Below, one piece after another: positions 1 through 13,767 of a stretch of DNA of 64,000 nucleotides; position 1 is the stretch's first letter, and each line of letters begins with the position of its first letter. Under the pieces are notes generated by a model. It did no database searches. It saw only the letters and a list, made by a program, of their open reading frames with translations, and was not told the DNA's origin. Made by a program: the position numbers and the translations under genes. The stretch spans positions 22,903,755 to 22,967,754 of the forward strand of contig CM022670.1 of the NCBI GenBank assembly GCA_012295275.1, given 5' to 3'. Origin of the DNA: Chrysomallon squamiferum (taxonomy: Eukaryota > Mollusca > Gastropoda > Neomphalida > Peltospiridae).

Positions 1-128
1 TTTACTATACAAGGCTATCTTGTCCACGGCCTGGAAGCTAACATCAGGAGGTTTCTTAGGATCTTCAATTAGTTCCCAGTGATGAGTGGAAGGACTAACC
101 TCTGATGTAACATTCTCATCAGCTGAAT
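1..128 (-). CDS. Exon 18, partial: runs to window edge
   Basis: The acceptor TTTTCGTAG is followed by 42 open codons in phase 1: (D)SADENVTSEVSPSTHHWELI, then EDPKKPPDVSFQAVDKIAL. Bases 5-1 read GTAAA on the minus strand, so a donor may sit exactly at the edge with the exon ending at base 6. The 3' end of the gene lies to the left of the window. Confidence 0.7.
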
Positions 129-521
129 CTACGAAAACAGAATTTAGAAGACTCATTATTTAGTACTTTATGTTTAAATATTTTTTATCATGGAAACATC
201 TACATTAGCTACGTTTGAACTGTGGTCTGTGTTTCAATTTAATGGCTGTTGAGATTATCTGTCAACAGTATAGCATTCCTGACTGTAGTGCATTACAAAA
301 ATGTAAGCAGAGGTGAAACTGGAACAATAACAGCACGGTGAAAGCTGCAACAAATGACTAAATTTACATGTAATCATCAGAGTTAATATTATAAATGCAT
401 TACTGTTACCATACATGTGTAATAACTTTGATGAAGAAAGAGAGAGAGAAAGAAAGAAATGAATCTGTATATGAGGTTATAATCTTCCCTTCTGATTTTA
501 ACAGTAAATTCAAATTAGAAT

Positions 522-553
<32 letters not shown>

Positions 554-1285
554 TGATAACCAACCATATAAAAATTCTTCTATATTTGTGTTAATTTTTC
601 TCATTATTGTTGCATAAATGATGGAGTAGAGAGAAAAAATATATTGAAAAATACAACTATCCTTGTAGAAAGAAAATTCTGCAAAATGCTCAATCACTGA
701 TTAATAGTAATCCATACTTGTTGCACCCATGTTCATCATTAAGTTTTAACAAAATAACACAGAGAGAGAGAGAGAAGTAACAAAACTTACAATTCAACTT
801 TTTCAGAAGGTTGCCAATGACAGAGAATGAAGGTGAAATCTGGAGCTTGTATAGCTTGACAGATTATCTTTCAAACGACTATCCAATCACCTGCATGTCT
901 ATCTGACCTGAAACCCACTTGGCTTAGATAAGCTTACCACATTGTTCAGTGACATCAAGAACTGAGATGTAAGGTTTTGATATATTTGACTTGAACTCAA
1001 CTGATGAACCCTCTGATGCTTTCTGCAAAGCCCTAAAGGTTGATTTTATAGCTTATGTTTTTTGACTTTGAAGTCATGCCAAGCTGAAAGTCAAGTGGCA
1101 ATGAAGGCACAGAATTAAAACTGGTTGTTGAAGATTTCTCAGTTATTGAAATTAAATGAAACTTAGAGGTAAAGTCTCAAGCAGAAAATCAGTCAGAAAA
1201 TTTAATGAAATATTTCTGTGTCTACTTTTAACATCTATAGCTATAAATATATAACCGTTGGTTAATGTGTATATGAGAGAGCAAG

Positions 1286-1343
<58 letters not shown>

Positions 1344-3832
1344 ACTATTGGTATATACAATACAAATTTATATTTTATTCAAAGAAAAATAAGTGTAAGT
1401 ATGAAAGAGGAAAATACATAACATGCACACACATACATCTATATCTATATCTACATCTGTATATATTACATTTTATATGGTTTTATCATATTTTGTTTCC
1501 AACCAGTGCTCCTTGATTTATTCATTATTGTATTTCAAGCTAATGAGTAGGTGTATATGAAAAATCCCTTGATGCTAACCAGTAACAGCAGCTCATAGAC
1601 TGACAGGCTTTTTCTCACATCATTAAAACTATTAATATAAAAATCATTAAACATCGTTTATTTCTGTTCAACATTAACCTATTACATGTTAACAACAAAG
1701 GCTCTTAGACTCCTGTCTTACTTGTTCAAAATCATCTCTTTACTGAGAGGAATGATGGATGCCATATTAAACACACTGTGTTTCAGGTAAACGTTAGTCT
1801 GGCAAGTTTAAAAACAACCTTTCCATTTATTCAGGTTTTGTTTGCCAAGGACAAACTTTTAATCCAAAGTAAATATAACTCTTCACCCCAGAGACTAACA
1901 TAAGATAATTTTCAATACAAACAATACACCTAAAATAAAATAAAATAAAATAAAATAAAATAAAATAAAATAAAATAAAATGAAATGAAATGAAATGAAA
2001 TGAAATGAAATGAAACAAAACAAATGAGTAAGTAAATAATATGTATATATATATATAAAAATATATGTGTCTGTGTACATATGTGTGTGTGTAAATGAAA
2101 TAAAACTGAACTAATTTTACAGTCTCTAAGGGAAATATAAAACTCTGGGAATACAGAGTATTAATGGATTATAATATTACTGCAGCTTTGTGTGTTTTGT
2201 TACGTCACTAGGCCATTAACTTTGAAGTATTCAGATGCATATATCTTCACTCACTGATGTCTGGGCGTATTTATATCCCAGGACTGTCTTACAATGTCAT
2301 AGCTGCACAAGTGACAATAATAAAATGTATCTAATGACTCATTCAGCAAAAATGTTTCTCCACTGAGGCTGAAGATTAAAAAAATCATTTAAAAACAGAC
2401 TGTGATAAACTTAACTATAAACATGCTAATCAAGATGAGAAAACCAGATATAGGATTGTTCAGTTAAGCAGATTCTGGTTTTAATATTATTATTATCATC
2501 ATCATTATTATCATCATCATTATCATTGTTATTCATTCATCATCATCATTTTTTTTCATTATTATTATTATTATTTTTTTTTTATTAATTATTATTTTTT
2601 TAATTTCTGCAATAAGTTATTTTCATTACTCATGTTAAAACTATTCAGATTTTCATTAACAGTATTAGAGACACAAAACACAAACATTTTTAATTTTAAT
2701 CTCTAGTGGACTCAGTCCAAATCTGAGCTTTCTTCTGAAACAAATTCAAAACAAGATGACTTTGCAATAAGCTACTGATATTGTTTATAAATATTTGTCA
2801 TTACTGTTGATATTTAATTGTCTAGTTTTACAGTTATTTAGATAGATGTAATATTTATTGTTTATTGTATCTACTTTTATATAAAGAAAATAATTTATAA
2901 TAATAATAATGATGATGATGATGATAATGATGACGATAATAATAACTATTATATCTCTGTCATTAATTTGTAACAATTCATTTGATGTCATTCTGATAAA
3001 TATCAGACTTTATCATCAGTTTTTATCTGTATTTATATTTTATTTAGTTTAGCAGGGCGTAATGTTATAATTTTTTCTGCTGACATTTGAACTGTAGATT
3101 TAATAAACATTAAGTCAAAACAATAGCAATAAATAACTAAATAACTAAATATTATTATTACTACTCCCAATAATAATTAATACAACAGAAATGAAACAAT
3201 ATAAGAAATGAAACAAAACAGATACCTTTCCAAGCTGAAATGTATGTCCACAGAAGTGATATCGAAGTGATAACTGGTATGAAAGTTGATAACTGGTATC
3301 AAAGTGAAAACAGTGTGCAAACAGTTTTATCAGCAAGGAGATTACACTGATGATTGTTTAATGAGCACATCAACAAAAATAGCTCATCATGTAGGTAATC
3401 TTTGAAGCGGCCTCATCTAAACAACTTTAATAATTCATTACAAACAGTCCCCTTGTCCTGAATGGCAGAAAAGTAAGGTGAAGTAAGTGTAAGAATAAGA
3501 TTGGCCGTTAATATTTAATGGCTTGCATCTCAGGTAGAACTGTCAAAACGGAACAATGATCAAAATACCCTAAATATCTTACCTTTAACCAGGTATAAAT
3601 GATTTTTCAACAACAACAACAACAACAAAAAAAACCTTAAAAGATTAATATTTTTTTTTACTAATTTTGTGGTCTCCAAATTATTTTCACATGCAGAAAA
3701 TAATTCATTATTTTAAAAAATGGTTTTGGGCATTTTAATGAAACATTGTAACAGACAAAGGTTTTCAGACAGAAAAAACTCAGTATTATTTTGTTTATGC
3801 ACAACATATTTTTTTATATCATTTGAATCATC

Positions 3833-3872
<40 letters not shown>

Positions 3873-6800
3873 TATTATAGAATAATAATATTAATTATAA
3901 TAATAATAGTAATAATAATAATAATTTTTTGTTTTTCCTGTCTCAACAGACTACACTTCTAAACTAATGTGAAACCTGACTCACCCAGGTTGGGCGGGGT
4001 AGCCGTTGTGGGCTTCAGAATGAGAACAGCCCGAGAAGAAAAGGTCTCCATATCTCCAGTGACTTTGCCACAATCAGTCAATGTATTCAGAAAGTTCTTT
4101 TGTGAAGGAACAGCTCTTCATGTGTGGAGAGCATTTGTGTTTGACACAATGTAAAGGTTTGTGCTGCAATGGTCAACAGGTTGACCAACAGGCAAACATG
4201 AACACATAGTCCAGTATTCAAACTCAGGTTTCTTTGCCAGCAGCAGGCTTACTTAGTCACAGGGCAGGGAAGTCATGAGTACAACATAACTGTGTGTCCA
4301 GGTAAAAGTGCAGTTAATTCAAACATGTAGAGGCCAAACCTTAAGAGCTTGTGATAAAAGAAACAAAAGTATGACTCGTGAATGAAACAGCAGGTGGGGA
4401 ACACAGTAATTTCTGAAGATGATGCTGTTATATCTTTTGAATATTTTCAAAAGATGGTCCATTAACACACTTTTCTTCCCAGCAAACAGAAAGAATATGG
4501 TTACACAAGTTTTGGCTATCTGTGCAGCATGATGTTAAGCATATACAGAAATAACATTTTCCAATCTGAATAAAAATATCACAGTTAAAAATATTGGAAA
4601 GAAATCTATAACATGTTTTTTTTTTTTTTGAAATAAGATGCTTGCCACACTTGTAAAAGATTAGTATTTATGATTCAGCTTATTTTGATTATCCAGTTTA
4701 GAAATTTTGATAAATAAAGTGAGTAGCAGACGTTTCTTGAGACTGGTATGTGGTGCCTGCACTGTCTAACATGAACTACTGGCCAGATTCACGTTTTTAT
4801 GGAATCTACTATAAAAACAAAAAAAAATGAAACTGGAAAGAAAAATCATTACGTAACAAATTTCTGTCAAGTCCAGCTCTGTTACAATAAAAGATTTTTC
4901 AGGATTGCATTAACTTCCAGCAGATTAACTTCAGCAAAGTGACAAAAACCTGTTGAAACCTTCAGGTAAATACAACAGTGTGTTAACTGACAACTGGCTT
5001 ATCCCTTTATCCAGAAGAATTTGTTCAGCTGTTTATTGTGGCTCTAAGCCTAGCCTCAGGTATAGCCCTATTACAACCCAGTTCCATAATGCAAACAAAT
5101 AAATGTAAGTCACTTGTTGCAATGCCAAGTTAAAACAATCCTTCATAAAAACTGAGTGACATATAACGAACACACAAAATATTTTAATTAAAGATATGAA
5201 ATTCTTGAAATAACAAAAAATAAAACCTGAATTAGGGAAAAATAGAAGAAGAAAAAACAAAATGTATGAATAAAGATATTTATTGAAACAAAGATATGCA
5301 AATTAAATTGTACTCATCAAACAGGGTAGAATGAATATTTTCTTTTTCAAATTCTGCTTTTGTTTTATTTCACCTATATACAGCAAAAATTAATTCAAAG
5401 GTAGGTATATTGTAGTCGTTACAATATTACATATTTCAACATTATGGGTGCTCTAAGTAACTTTGATGTAAGTAAACCAGCTTTATTGATTATTTAACTC
5501 ACCCAGACATAAAGTAAAATGAAACTCAAGTGTTAAATGTACCTGAAGGAGTTTTACCTAGCAGTGAGTCAATACATTATTTCTTTATGAGTAGGATTTA
5601 TTAGCTTAGGTCTCATAGCACATTCATCTGAAGACAATATCTGTAGTTTAATAACAAAATTAAGTCTTTTCATTTTTTTCTAATTACTTTACCTCAATAA
5701 CTCAATTTTCAAAATACAATAACTGAAGATCCAACATTCGAAAAGCCAATTATATTTACAGCATTTGAGAAAAAAAATGCAACAATTATGAATAAAAGAA
5801 AGACATGACTAAATGTGCATCCAACTTGATAATGATTTTCATTTCAGTCCATTAAAATTAAGTAATAATTACATACTTTGATCATTAGTTTCTCCTCTCA
5901 TGTAGCTAAATTTTATCATATTTAGTGTAAATATTCTGCCTAATCAGTGGGATGGATATGAATGTTGTTTCCTGTCAACAGACCCAGACATAAAGGAAAG
6001 ACAGAAAGGGAAAATGGATTCATTAGTTTTATTACATCATATACACCAAGCCAATCCTTGCTGAACTTGATTTATATGGCTGTCACCCACAAAAGGAATC
6101 TTCTCAAATACACTCCCATGTTTCATATTTACTCAAGGCTGTCCTGTTTTGGCCTGTGTCACACAGTTATGTGGCTTATAAAAGATCCTGTATTGGCAAG
6201 TTAAACACAGAGTTTAATATATCTTGAATGGGCCGTCCTCTTGTGAAAGGCTTTTCATTAAACATGTGTACATTGTACTGCAGCAGAGTTGCACTACAAG
6301 TTCTTAACAACACACCACCTGCATCACATCCTAGTTCTGGCAAACATTTAACAAACATTTTGAAAAGACTGTAACTATAGTATGTGAATGGAGGTGAAAA
6401 ATATATTTTTTAATCATTTTTATTTATCTGGAAAAATGTAACATCAGGTCATCTGTAAATAAAGGCTAAGCTATGTTGAATATGTGATGCAATAAATCAT
6501 GCAATATTTTGTTCAAGCATGAAATAGAGATTAAAGCAATAAATTACAATAAAATATTTCTGCTATGGCAACATGTGTCATAGTCTTAATCAGAATTTTT
6601 TAAAGATTCATAAGTGTTTGATTATTCAGGAAAAAAGAAATGTAAAATAAATTGGGCTTAAACACCTGATGAAAAAAACAACAACAAAAAACCCCACCAA
6701 AATAAAAACAACAATAATAATAAATACATATTCATTATAGGGTTAGTCTGTTTAAATGAATAATTTTCTATAGTAAATCATAAAAAAATTGCATGAATGT

Positions 6801-9800
6801 AAATTATATTTCAAACAGATTCCCAAGTGATAATGTGGTAAAGATCTCTCAGTTTTCAATCAATCACTGGCATCATTTCTAGGATTAGTCATTTTTCAAT
6901 ATCACATATTTAAACAAAGATAACAAGCTTTTGGTCTGTATTTCATGTGTGAAATGAAACTCAGAATATAACAGTCATTAGACAGATCATTTTTCTACAG
7001 TTAACTAAAAGGGTTCAGATTAAATCAGTGGTTTCCAAAGTTTTGAGGGTCACTGCATTCTTCATATGCAGACCCCCTACTCCCTTCTGCAAAGAATTCT
7101 GATTTGCAGTGCAAACTTAGATGGAAGAAACAGCAAATCAATGATCTTTCCTCTGAAATGCCCATTGCCAATTTCTATATTGTTTTTTCTTTTCTAGATA
7201 ACAGCTAAAAACTGAAATATCTGTAATATTTCCATATGCAGTAAGGCTTAGAATAAAAACATTTTGTAACTAAAACTAAAATGAAAAGTCCTTTTCTGAG
7301 ACAAATTAACCATATAATTAACTGTACAAAGGTTTCACCTTTTTTTTTTTTTGAATTGTACATGTGACCAAAATACACTACAGTACAGTGCACATTTCCT
7401 GAATAAAAAGAATAAAAAAGCAAACATTATACTGCAGTATTTATCTGATTTTAAAGTTATTATGATACTGGTGTCATATTTTCATCAGGGTTGCCTCAGG
7501 TAACTAAACTTCTGGTTATTATTAAGCAAGGCAGAAACTGTGATATGCTGTTTGTGTTTGGTCATGCATAATTTAGTCAACTGATTTAATTTACCTGTTA
7601 TATATTAAATATTCATTTATATGTTTGTAAATATTTTGGGTCTCATTTAAAAATGTCTGCATGATACTGTAGTCAGGTTATAGTGCACAAGAAATATAGA
7701 TTAAAAATATGTTTTTTAAACTGGAACTTTAAAAATGTATTAATCAAATATCCCATTTATCAAACAACTCCAAATTTTTTGTATTTTAAAATAAAAATAA
7801 TAATATTGTAAAAAAATTATTATCGAGTTTGACAAAAAAAAAAAAGATTCATTTTGGATTATAAAAAATACATTTTTCAGTCAGGTAATAAGAAACTTGC
7901 AATGAATTAATAAACTAAGATCGATTTTAACGATATAGAAAATCTATGGATGTGTTATCAATCTAAAATGTGAGTTCAGTTTTGAATTAGAAAACCAGTG
8001 TTCACATAATTTGATAATAGTCATATAATTGATCTTCTTCTAAATTACAAGTATTAAATGTCTAAACACATAATTTATTACACATTTTTAAGCAAAAAAT
8101 TTATTTATGGATTTTTAAATTTCCTTTTTCCGTTTAGAAATTCATTTTAAAATAGATTATTTTGTGAGGGTTGATGTTGTATGGGTGGATTCGACTGAAT
8201 AACGATGTAAATATGTATTTAATCGGATTAGATGTGGGTGTTGTTCATTTATAACATTTATTAACGGAAATGCTTTCTTCTGGATCTCCCTTTAACTCAT
8301 GACTCACAGCAGATTAAAATACATACAAAAACAGAAATATTCAACAGGTGTAACATTTGAAAACGACACAAAAACAAAATATTAAAAAAAACCCCAAAAT
8401 TAATTAAAAAATAAACTGGTAATATCACAGCGTATATTCACAAATACTTTTTTTGTTTTACTAACCTATTATTTCTAGTAACTGCTGAAAATTAAATCCA
8501 TGAATGTTTGTTTTATGCATTTGCTGGCTTTGTGTCAACAAAAATGTCATGCTTCTCTGTACTCTACTGGAAAGCTTTCAAGTTTCTACACGTTCAGTTT
8601 ACCTGCATACCCTTTTCTGGGACAGTTTAGATAAAGAAAATCAATAACGACCCATATCTACATATTACAAAAACCTGCAATGGCTAATGTGTTAACATAT
8701 AAATAAAACGTGTACATTTTATAACATAACCACAACAGAACACTCACCTTCGAATGGTTTACCAGGTGTCACTTTAATCCAGATAGGCATGCTATAAGTT
8801 TATATATGTGTGTGTGTTCATATATATTTATGCCCATGAACAGGTCAGGTTTTTGTGTATGGATCGATATTATGCCATTATTTTCTTGAATCCTGTCTGT
8901 GCATACCACAGCAGCTGGTACATTTACCTGAATCAGTGTCACTGTCGAATTGATTAGTTTCAGGTATACACATACATACACACACACATATATTTCTTGA
9001 AGGATACTATCTCCATTTACTTTCTCAGTTATTCACACAGTCCTTTTCCAGTTATTAATAATTTATATATATTTTTCACCAAAAACAACACTGATGAAAT
9101 GAAACTGTTTCTGAGTTCAGACTTACACAATGTTTATTTATACAGGTCACACAAGCTGTGTGTTAAAATCATGTACCCAACTAAAATCAGTCCAAACACA
9201 TGTCAGTGTCTTGATAACACACACTTTGGTAAATTTCCAAACATTTCTGTCCACACACACTTGTCGATAGAACTTGCTGATATCAGGTAAGTTGGGGCGA
9301 TTATCATAAAATACTGGTTAGATGATCACCTGCTTCACCTGCACAGTGTGTTGAACTATTTATCATACTCCAGTGAAATAAAATTAATTTTGAGTCACTC
9401 CTTTCTGTTAGTTCACTTACATTCTCTCTGAAGCAGCTTGAATAAACTGATGTTATGTGAATTTATAATTATACCTACATGTATAATCTCCACTTAACTG
9501 TTATGTCACTAATGTACTAAGCATGTATATAGACCACAAACATTATGTTTCTAATCATTCTGAGATCTAACCTCGGCAACTCTAGATCACTGGTATTATA
9601 ATTACTTAAATATTAAGTAAAAAGATACGGCTAACCAGGAGCCTTCTTGTCCCAAATTTGACTCAATTCAAGTCCTGTTGAACACTCAGAGGCTCTATTT
9701 GCTCCTACACCCAAGAAAAATTCACTGCATTCTAAAACTTTTTTTTTTTTTTTTTTTCTTTTTTTTTTTTTTTTTCTCTCTTCTATTCTACAGCCTGCCT

Positions 9801-10365
9801 CTAAACATGCAAACATTTGCCCAGATGCAGGGTGAAAAAGATACTGACAGCAGCTTGGAAACAATGCATGAAGTATGATTAGTGGAGAAGTTTATCTCAA
9901 ACAATTACCAATGTAAGTATTGATTACACTGTTAGTAGAGAAACAGTTCCATGTCATTTAGTATTCACTTCAAAACAATTATCTCAACAGTGTCAAGTGT
10001 TTTAGTGGAAAATATCATTAGCTTTTATATTTTTTTTTGTTACAACTAATTATAAAATCAATTAGTTAAAAAATAATAAAATGATAAACAACATCAGTAT
10101 CAGTTTTCAATAAAAAAAATATAGATATAATGCTATAATATTCTTTATTCTCTATAATCTAAAGTAGTTTCATTTATTATTTGAACCAAATATTTTATTT
10201 TCAGAGAAAAGAATTATAAATCATTCTTTAAAATGAATGTATATAATAATAATAATAAAAACAATAACAACTATAATCATAATAATATTAATAATAATAA
10301 TAATTTCTAATAATAACAATAATAATAAAAATAACAATAATAAAAATAATAATAATAACAACAAC

Positions 10366-10400
<35 letters not shown>

Positions 10401-12591
10401 TAACAATAACAATAATAATAATATTCAGTTAAGAAAACACGGTGAAACAAACAACATATTGAACTTACAATTGTTCTCCGACTTAATAAAATACTGTCTT
10501 ATTTGTTAAGTTACCAACTACTCAACATAAGGACCCAAGATCACAAACTAATGACATTTTTAAATACTTTAAAACCTTCAGCAGTATGGATAATTCAATA
10601 AAAAAAAAAAAAAAAAAAAAAAAAAATTGTACACGCAATATGACCGTAAGATAATTTCTATGAAGTCACTGCTGCAGGCACAGATGCATAAATGAGTAAT
10701 ATTTCAAAACTTAACCACATTCATGTTAAACGTAAAATCAATGCATGAAAAGATTGGAGATATCCACATGTTTCACACTAACACAGCACTTACATGGTTG
10801 TGAAAGACTCATTCCAATCTGTGACAGCAATACACTGTAATTTACTGTGATTCTGACAAATGAAGTTTTAAAACTGCAGAGTCATTGAAAAAAACAACTA
10901 AACAACACAACAAATCAGTTTTCTCTGACAAAAAAAAAAAAAAAAAAAACAAAAAAAAAAAAAAAAAAAACAGTAAATAAAATAAAAAAATAATTCCATC
11001 ATAGAACAACACATCATTTATTTAAAACAAAAACTTCATCAGGTTAAAACATACTCACCCAAATTGATTGATTCTTTTGTGTTAAATAAAACCTACTAGT
11101 TGAGAATGTCGTGTGTTTTTAACCAGATTTAGACTTCAGAGAATTTGATACATCTCTGACACATGTACCGGAGCAGAGACACAAAGTTTCTGAGAACTTG
11201 CTAAGACACGCACTCAGAGGAACACCTTGAAAAACACACTTGTGATCACCAACCTCACAAACTGGTGACATTATTCACTAACCACAATAATTTTCATTTT
11301 TCTATATCACTCCGGTGTAGTGGTGGGTGGGGTTTGAGGAGAGGGTCGCTTTGGGTTTTTTAATTTAAATACATTAAGAAGAATTATAAAATAATTTGTA
11401 AAATTGTTTTTTTTTTTAAAGCAATATGTTGCATTTCGATTTTTGTTGTTAGTATAGATTATGGTAAAGGTCACGCATTTAATGGTTTGGCCAATAGTTC
11501 AAAGTCTTTCATGTAAAGAAATGGAGCGAGACAATCTTCATGCCTTAAACAAAATCAACATACAGTCTGAAGGGGCAGTGGGGTCAGTAAATTTGTAGGT
11601 ACAAACAAAGAAGATGAAAACAGCATTGAAATAACAACAGATTTTTGGAATGTAAGTCATTCTGAAAAAGTGCATACACACACACACACACACAAGGAAG
11701 CTTACAGCAAAATAAAAACCCTTCAAGATGAAAACTATATATATATATATATTTATATACATACACTAATCTAACTTAAAACAAAGTCTGTAAACCCCAA
11801 AATTATAAATTACCATTGATTCTCTGTACTGGCTATTTTCACAGAAACTACTGCACTCAATATTAATACATTATAAACCTTTTTTATGTGCAAACATTTT
11901 TGCAAAGCAAAAACTTACAAATTAATAAATTATTTTCAGATTATAAAATTAAAACAACAATTTTTTTCAGTTAAATACCTGATTTCATAAAAAAAAAAAA
12001 TCAGTTCACACTTGGTGAACTCGTCACTTACCTGAGAGGTGAAAATCACAAGTTTACCTGTCAGAACTAACATTGAAATGAAGTATGCAACAGCCCGTAC
12101 TAATCTTAACGCTTGAAGGAATCTACATTGTGATATGCTCCATCTAGGTCTGTTATGTGTCACCCACCCAAACAAACATACCTCTGTCAGCCCTCTTAGA
12201 ATATACACCTTCATCATGAAGTTTCTATATTTAGCTTTGTCATGTATGAAACATTATCACTTTTTTACTGCTAATCACAGAATCATTTGTAACTTATTTA
12301 TTTCATGTCATGCTAAACTCACTGCATTGTATTGTTCTTGGATCTATTTATATATATATATATTTTTTTTTTTTTTGTAATTAAAAGTATTTAGATAATA
12401 CTAAATAGATACCTATGCATTAACACGTGGATGAAAATTTAGTAAATATAGTGAATGAATATTTATATATTTGTTTATAATTATTTATCACTGTTTCATT
12501 ATTATTTAATTTACAAAAACAGTATAGGTAATTTGTAAAACCTAAATTACAGAATTACAAAACTCAATATATTATATACTTTACTGATTTA

Positions 12592-12642
<51 letters not shown>

Positions 12643-13714
12643 AATAATAATAATAATAATAAAACACCACTATTTTCTGCTGACAGAAATATTTACAGAT
12701 AGTGAAGGATTAAAACAGTAATTTTTACAGCTTCTGCTTTGAAAACTGTTTCAAAACCCATTTCATTTGTATAATTTTCCAGCTTTGATAAAAATTAAAA
12801 AACAATAAAAATAACAAATTTAAAATTGAATGTAGAAAGAAGTCTAGACATCATCATATGTCACACGATATCAAACCACAGAAACTGCGCCATTGATGTT
12901 AATTCTCGTTATAGAATATTATAGAAAATCATTTTTTCGTAAACCTACCTCAAAGATCATTTCTGTCTTCAAAACATTTTAATCGAGTTGCAGGTTTGAT
13001 CACGTATTTCAGTAAAACAAAATTAAAAAAATGTATTCCTTAGAAATTTTCCATTGCGAGAAACACTTTAGTTTAAATCGAAATTGTTGGCATAATCACA
13101 ACTGCATTTAGAAAAGGTGTTTTTTTTTTCTTTTTTTCTTTTTTTTTTTTTACAGATGAGTTTTGACACATTACATAAATTTCGTCTTTATTTATCCATC
13201 AAAACCTATCTAGGTCTTCCTGTGAAATCTTCAAACAGACATGGTTGGTGTTTGGATGTAAACATGGTTAACATGGTGACAGTCAAACATGTTAAAGTGT
13301 CAGCAGTGAACTTTAATGTATCTCATCATCAAAGGACCCATTGTGCAACGGAACATAACATGAAGAGTTATTGTTCATTTGTTTGCTCAGTGCATTCACG
13401 TTAAAAAATACTGACAGGTATCAATACTGCAACGATTATATTGAAATGAAAGTCTTTAATGATTTCAGATCAGTATTCATATTAAAAATCTTTGTCAATA
13501 ACATGCACTCTTAGCATTTTACTAGTAAATGAAATCTAGTCAAAATCCAAGCATTCTGGGGTTTTTTTCGACTCAGATTTTACGTTTAATGTGATAAAGT
13601 GTTATTTATTGTAATTTTTAAATTTATTTATTTATTGATTTTACACTTTTATTTATTTATTATGTTCTGCTAACACCACTTAGAGAATCATATAAACACA
13701 CACACACACACAAA

Positions 13715-13767
<53 letters not shown>

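Larger units (their letters stand above)
129..3984 (-). other. Intron with microsatellites
   Basis: Non-coding between the last two exons. It holds poly-A (about 525-552), (TG)27 at about 1288-1342, the (TAAAA)10(TGAAA)7 block at 1931-2015, mixed ATT/ATC runs at 2484-2600 and 2900-2945, and an AAT run at 3837-3925. No coding exon was supported here. Confidence 0.7.

Noticed and set aside
1292-1516. Poly Cys-Val ORF
   Set aside because: Translation of a TG microsatellite.
8997-9290. 97-codon plus-strand ORF ending at a GTAAGT
   Set aside because: It has no ATG at its start and no acceptor, and its composition is that of AT-rich non-coding sequence. It faces the opposite way to the gene.
9678-9878. 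Plus-strand ORF with an ideal poly-T acceptor before LPLNMQTFAQMQGE
   Set aside because: The pyrimidine tract is a poly-T microsatellite, the region lies in an intron of the minus-strand gene, there is no partner exon, and the peptide is not recognised.
10221-10509. Poly-Leu and poly-Asn ORFs
   Set aside because: Produced by AAT/AAC microsatellites; the same applies to 3720-3962 and 47958-48320.
11936-12217. 93-codon minus-strand ORF with a GTAAGT donor at about 12032
   Set aside because: The only short exons available would introduce a stop after exon 15's phase; no homology is apparent.
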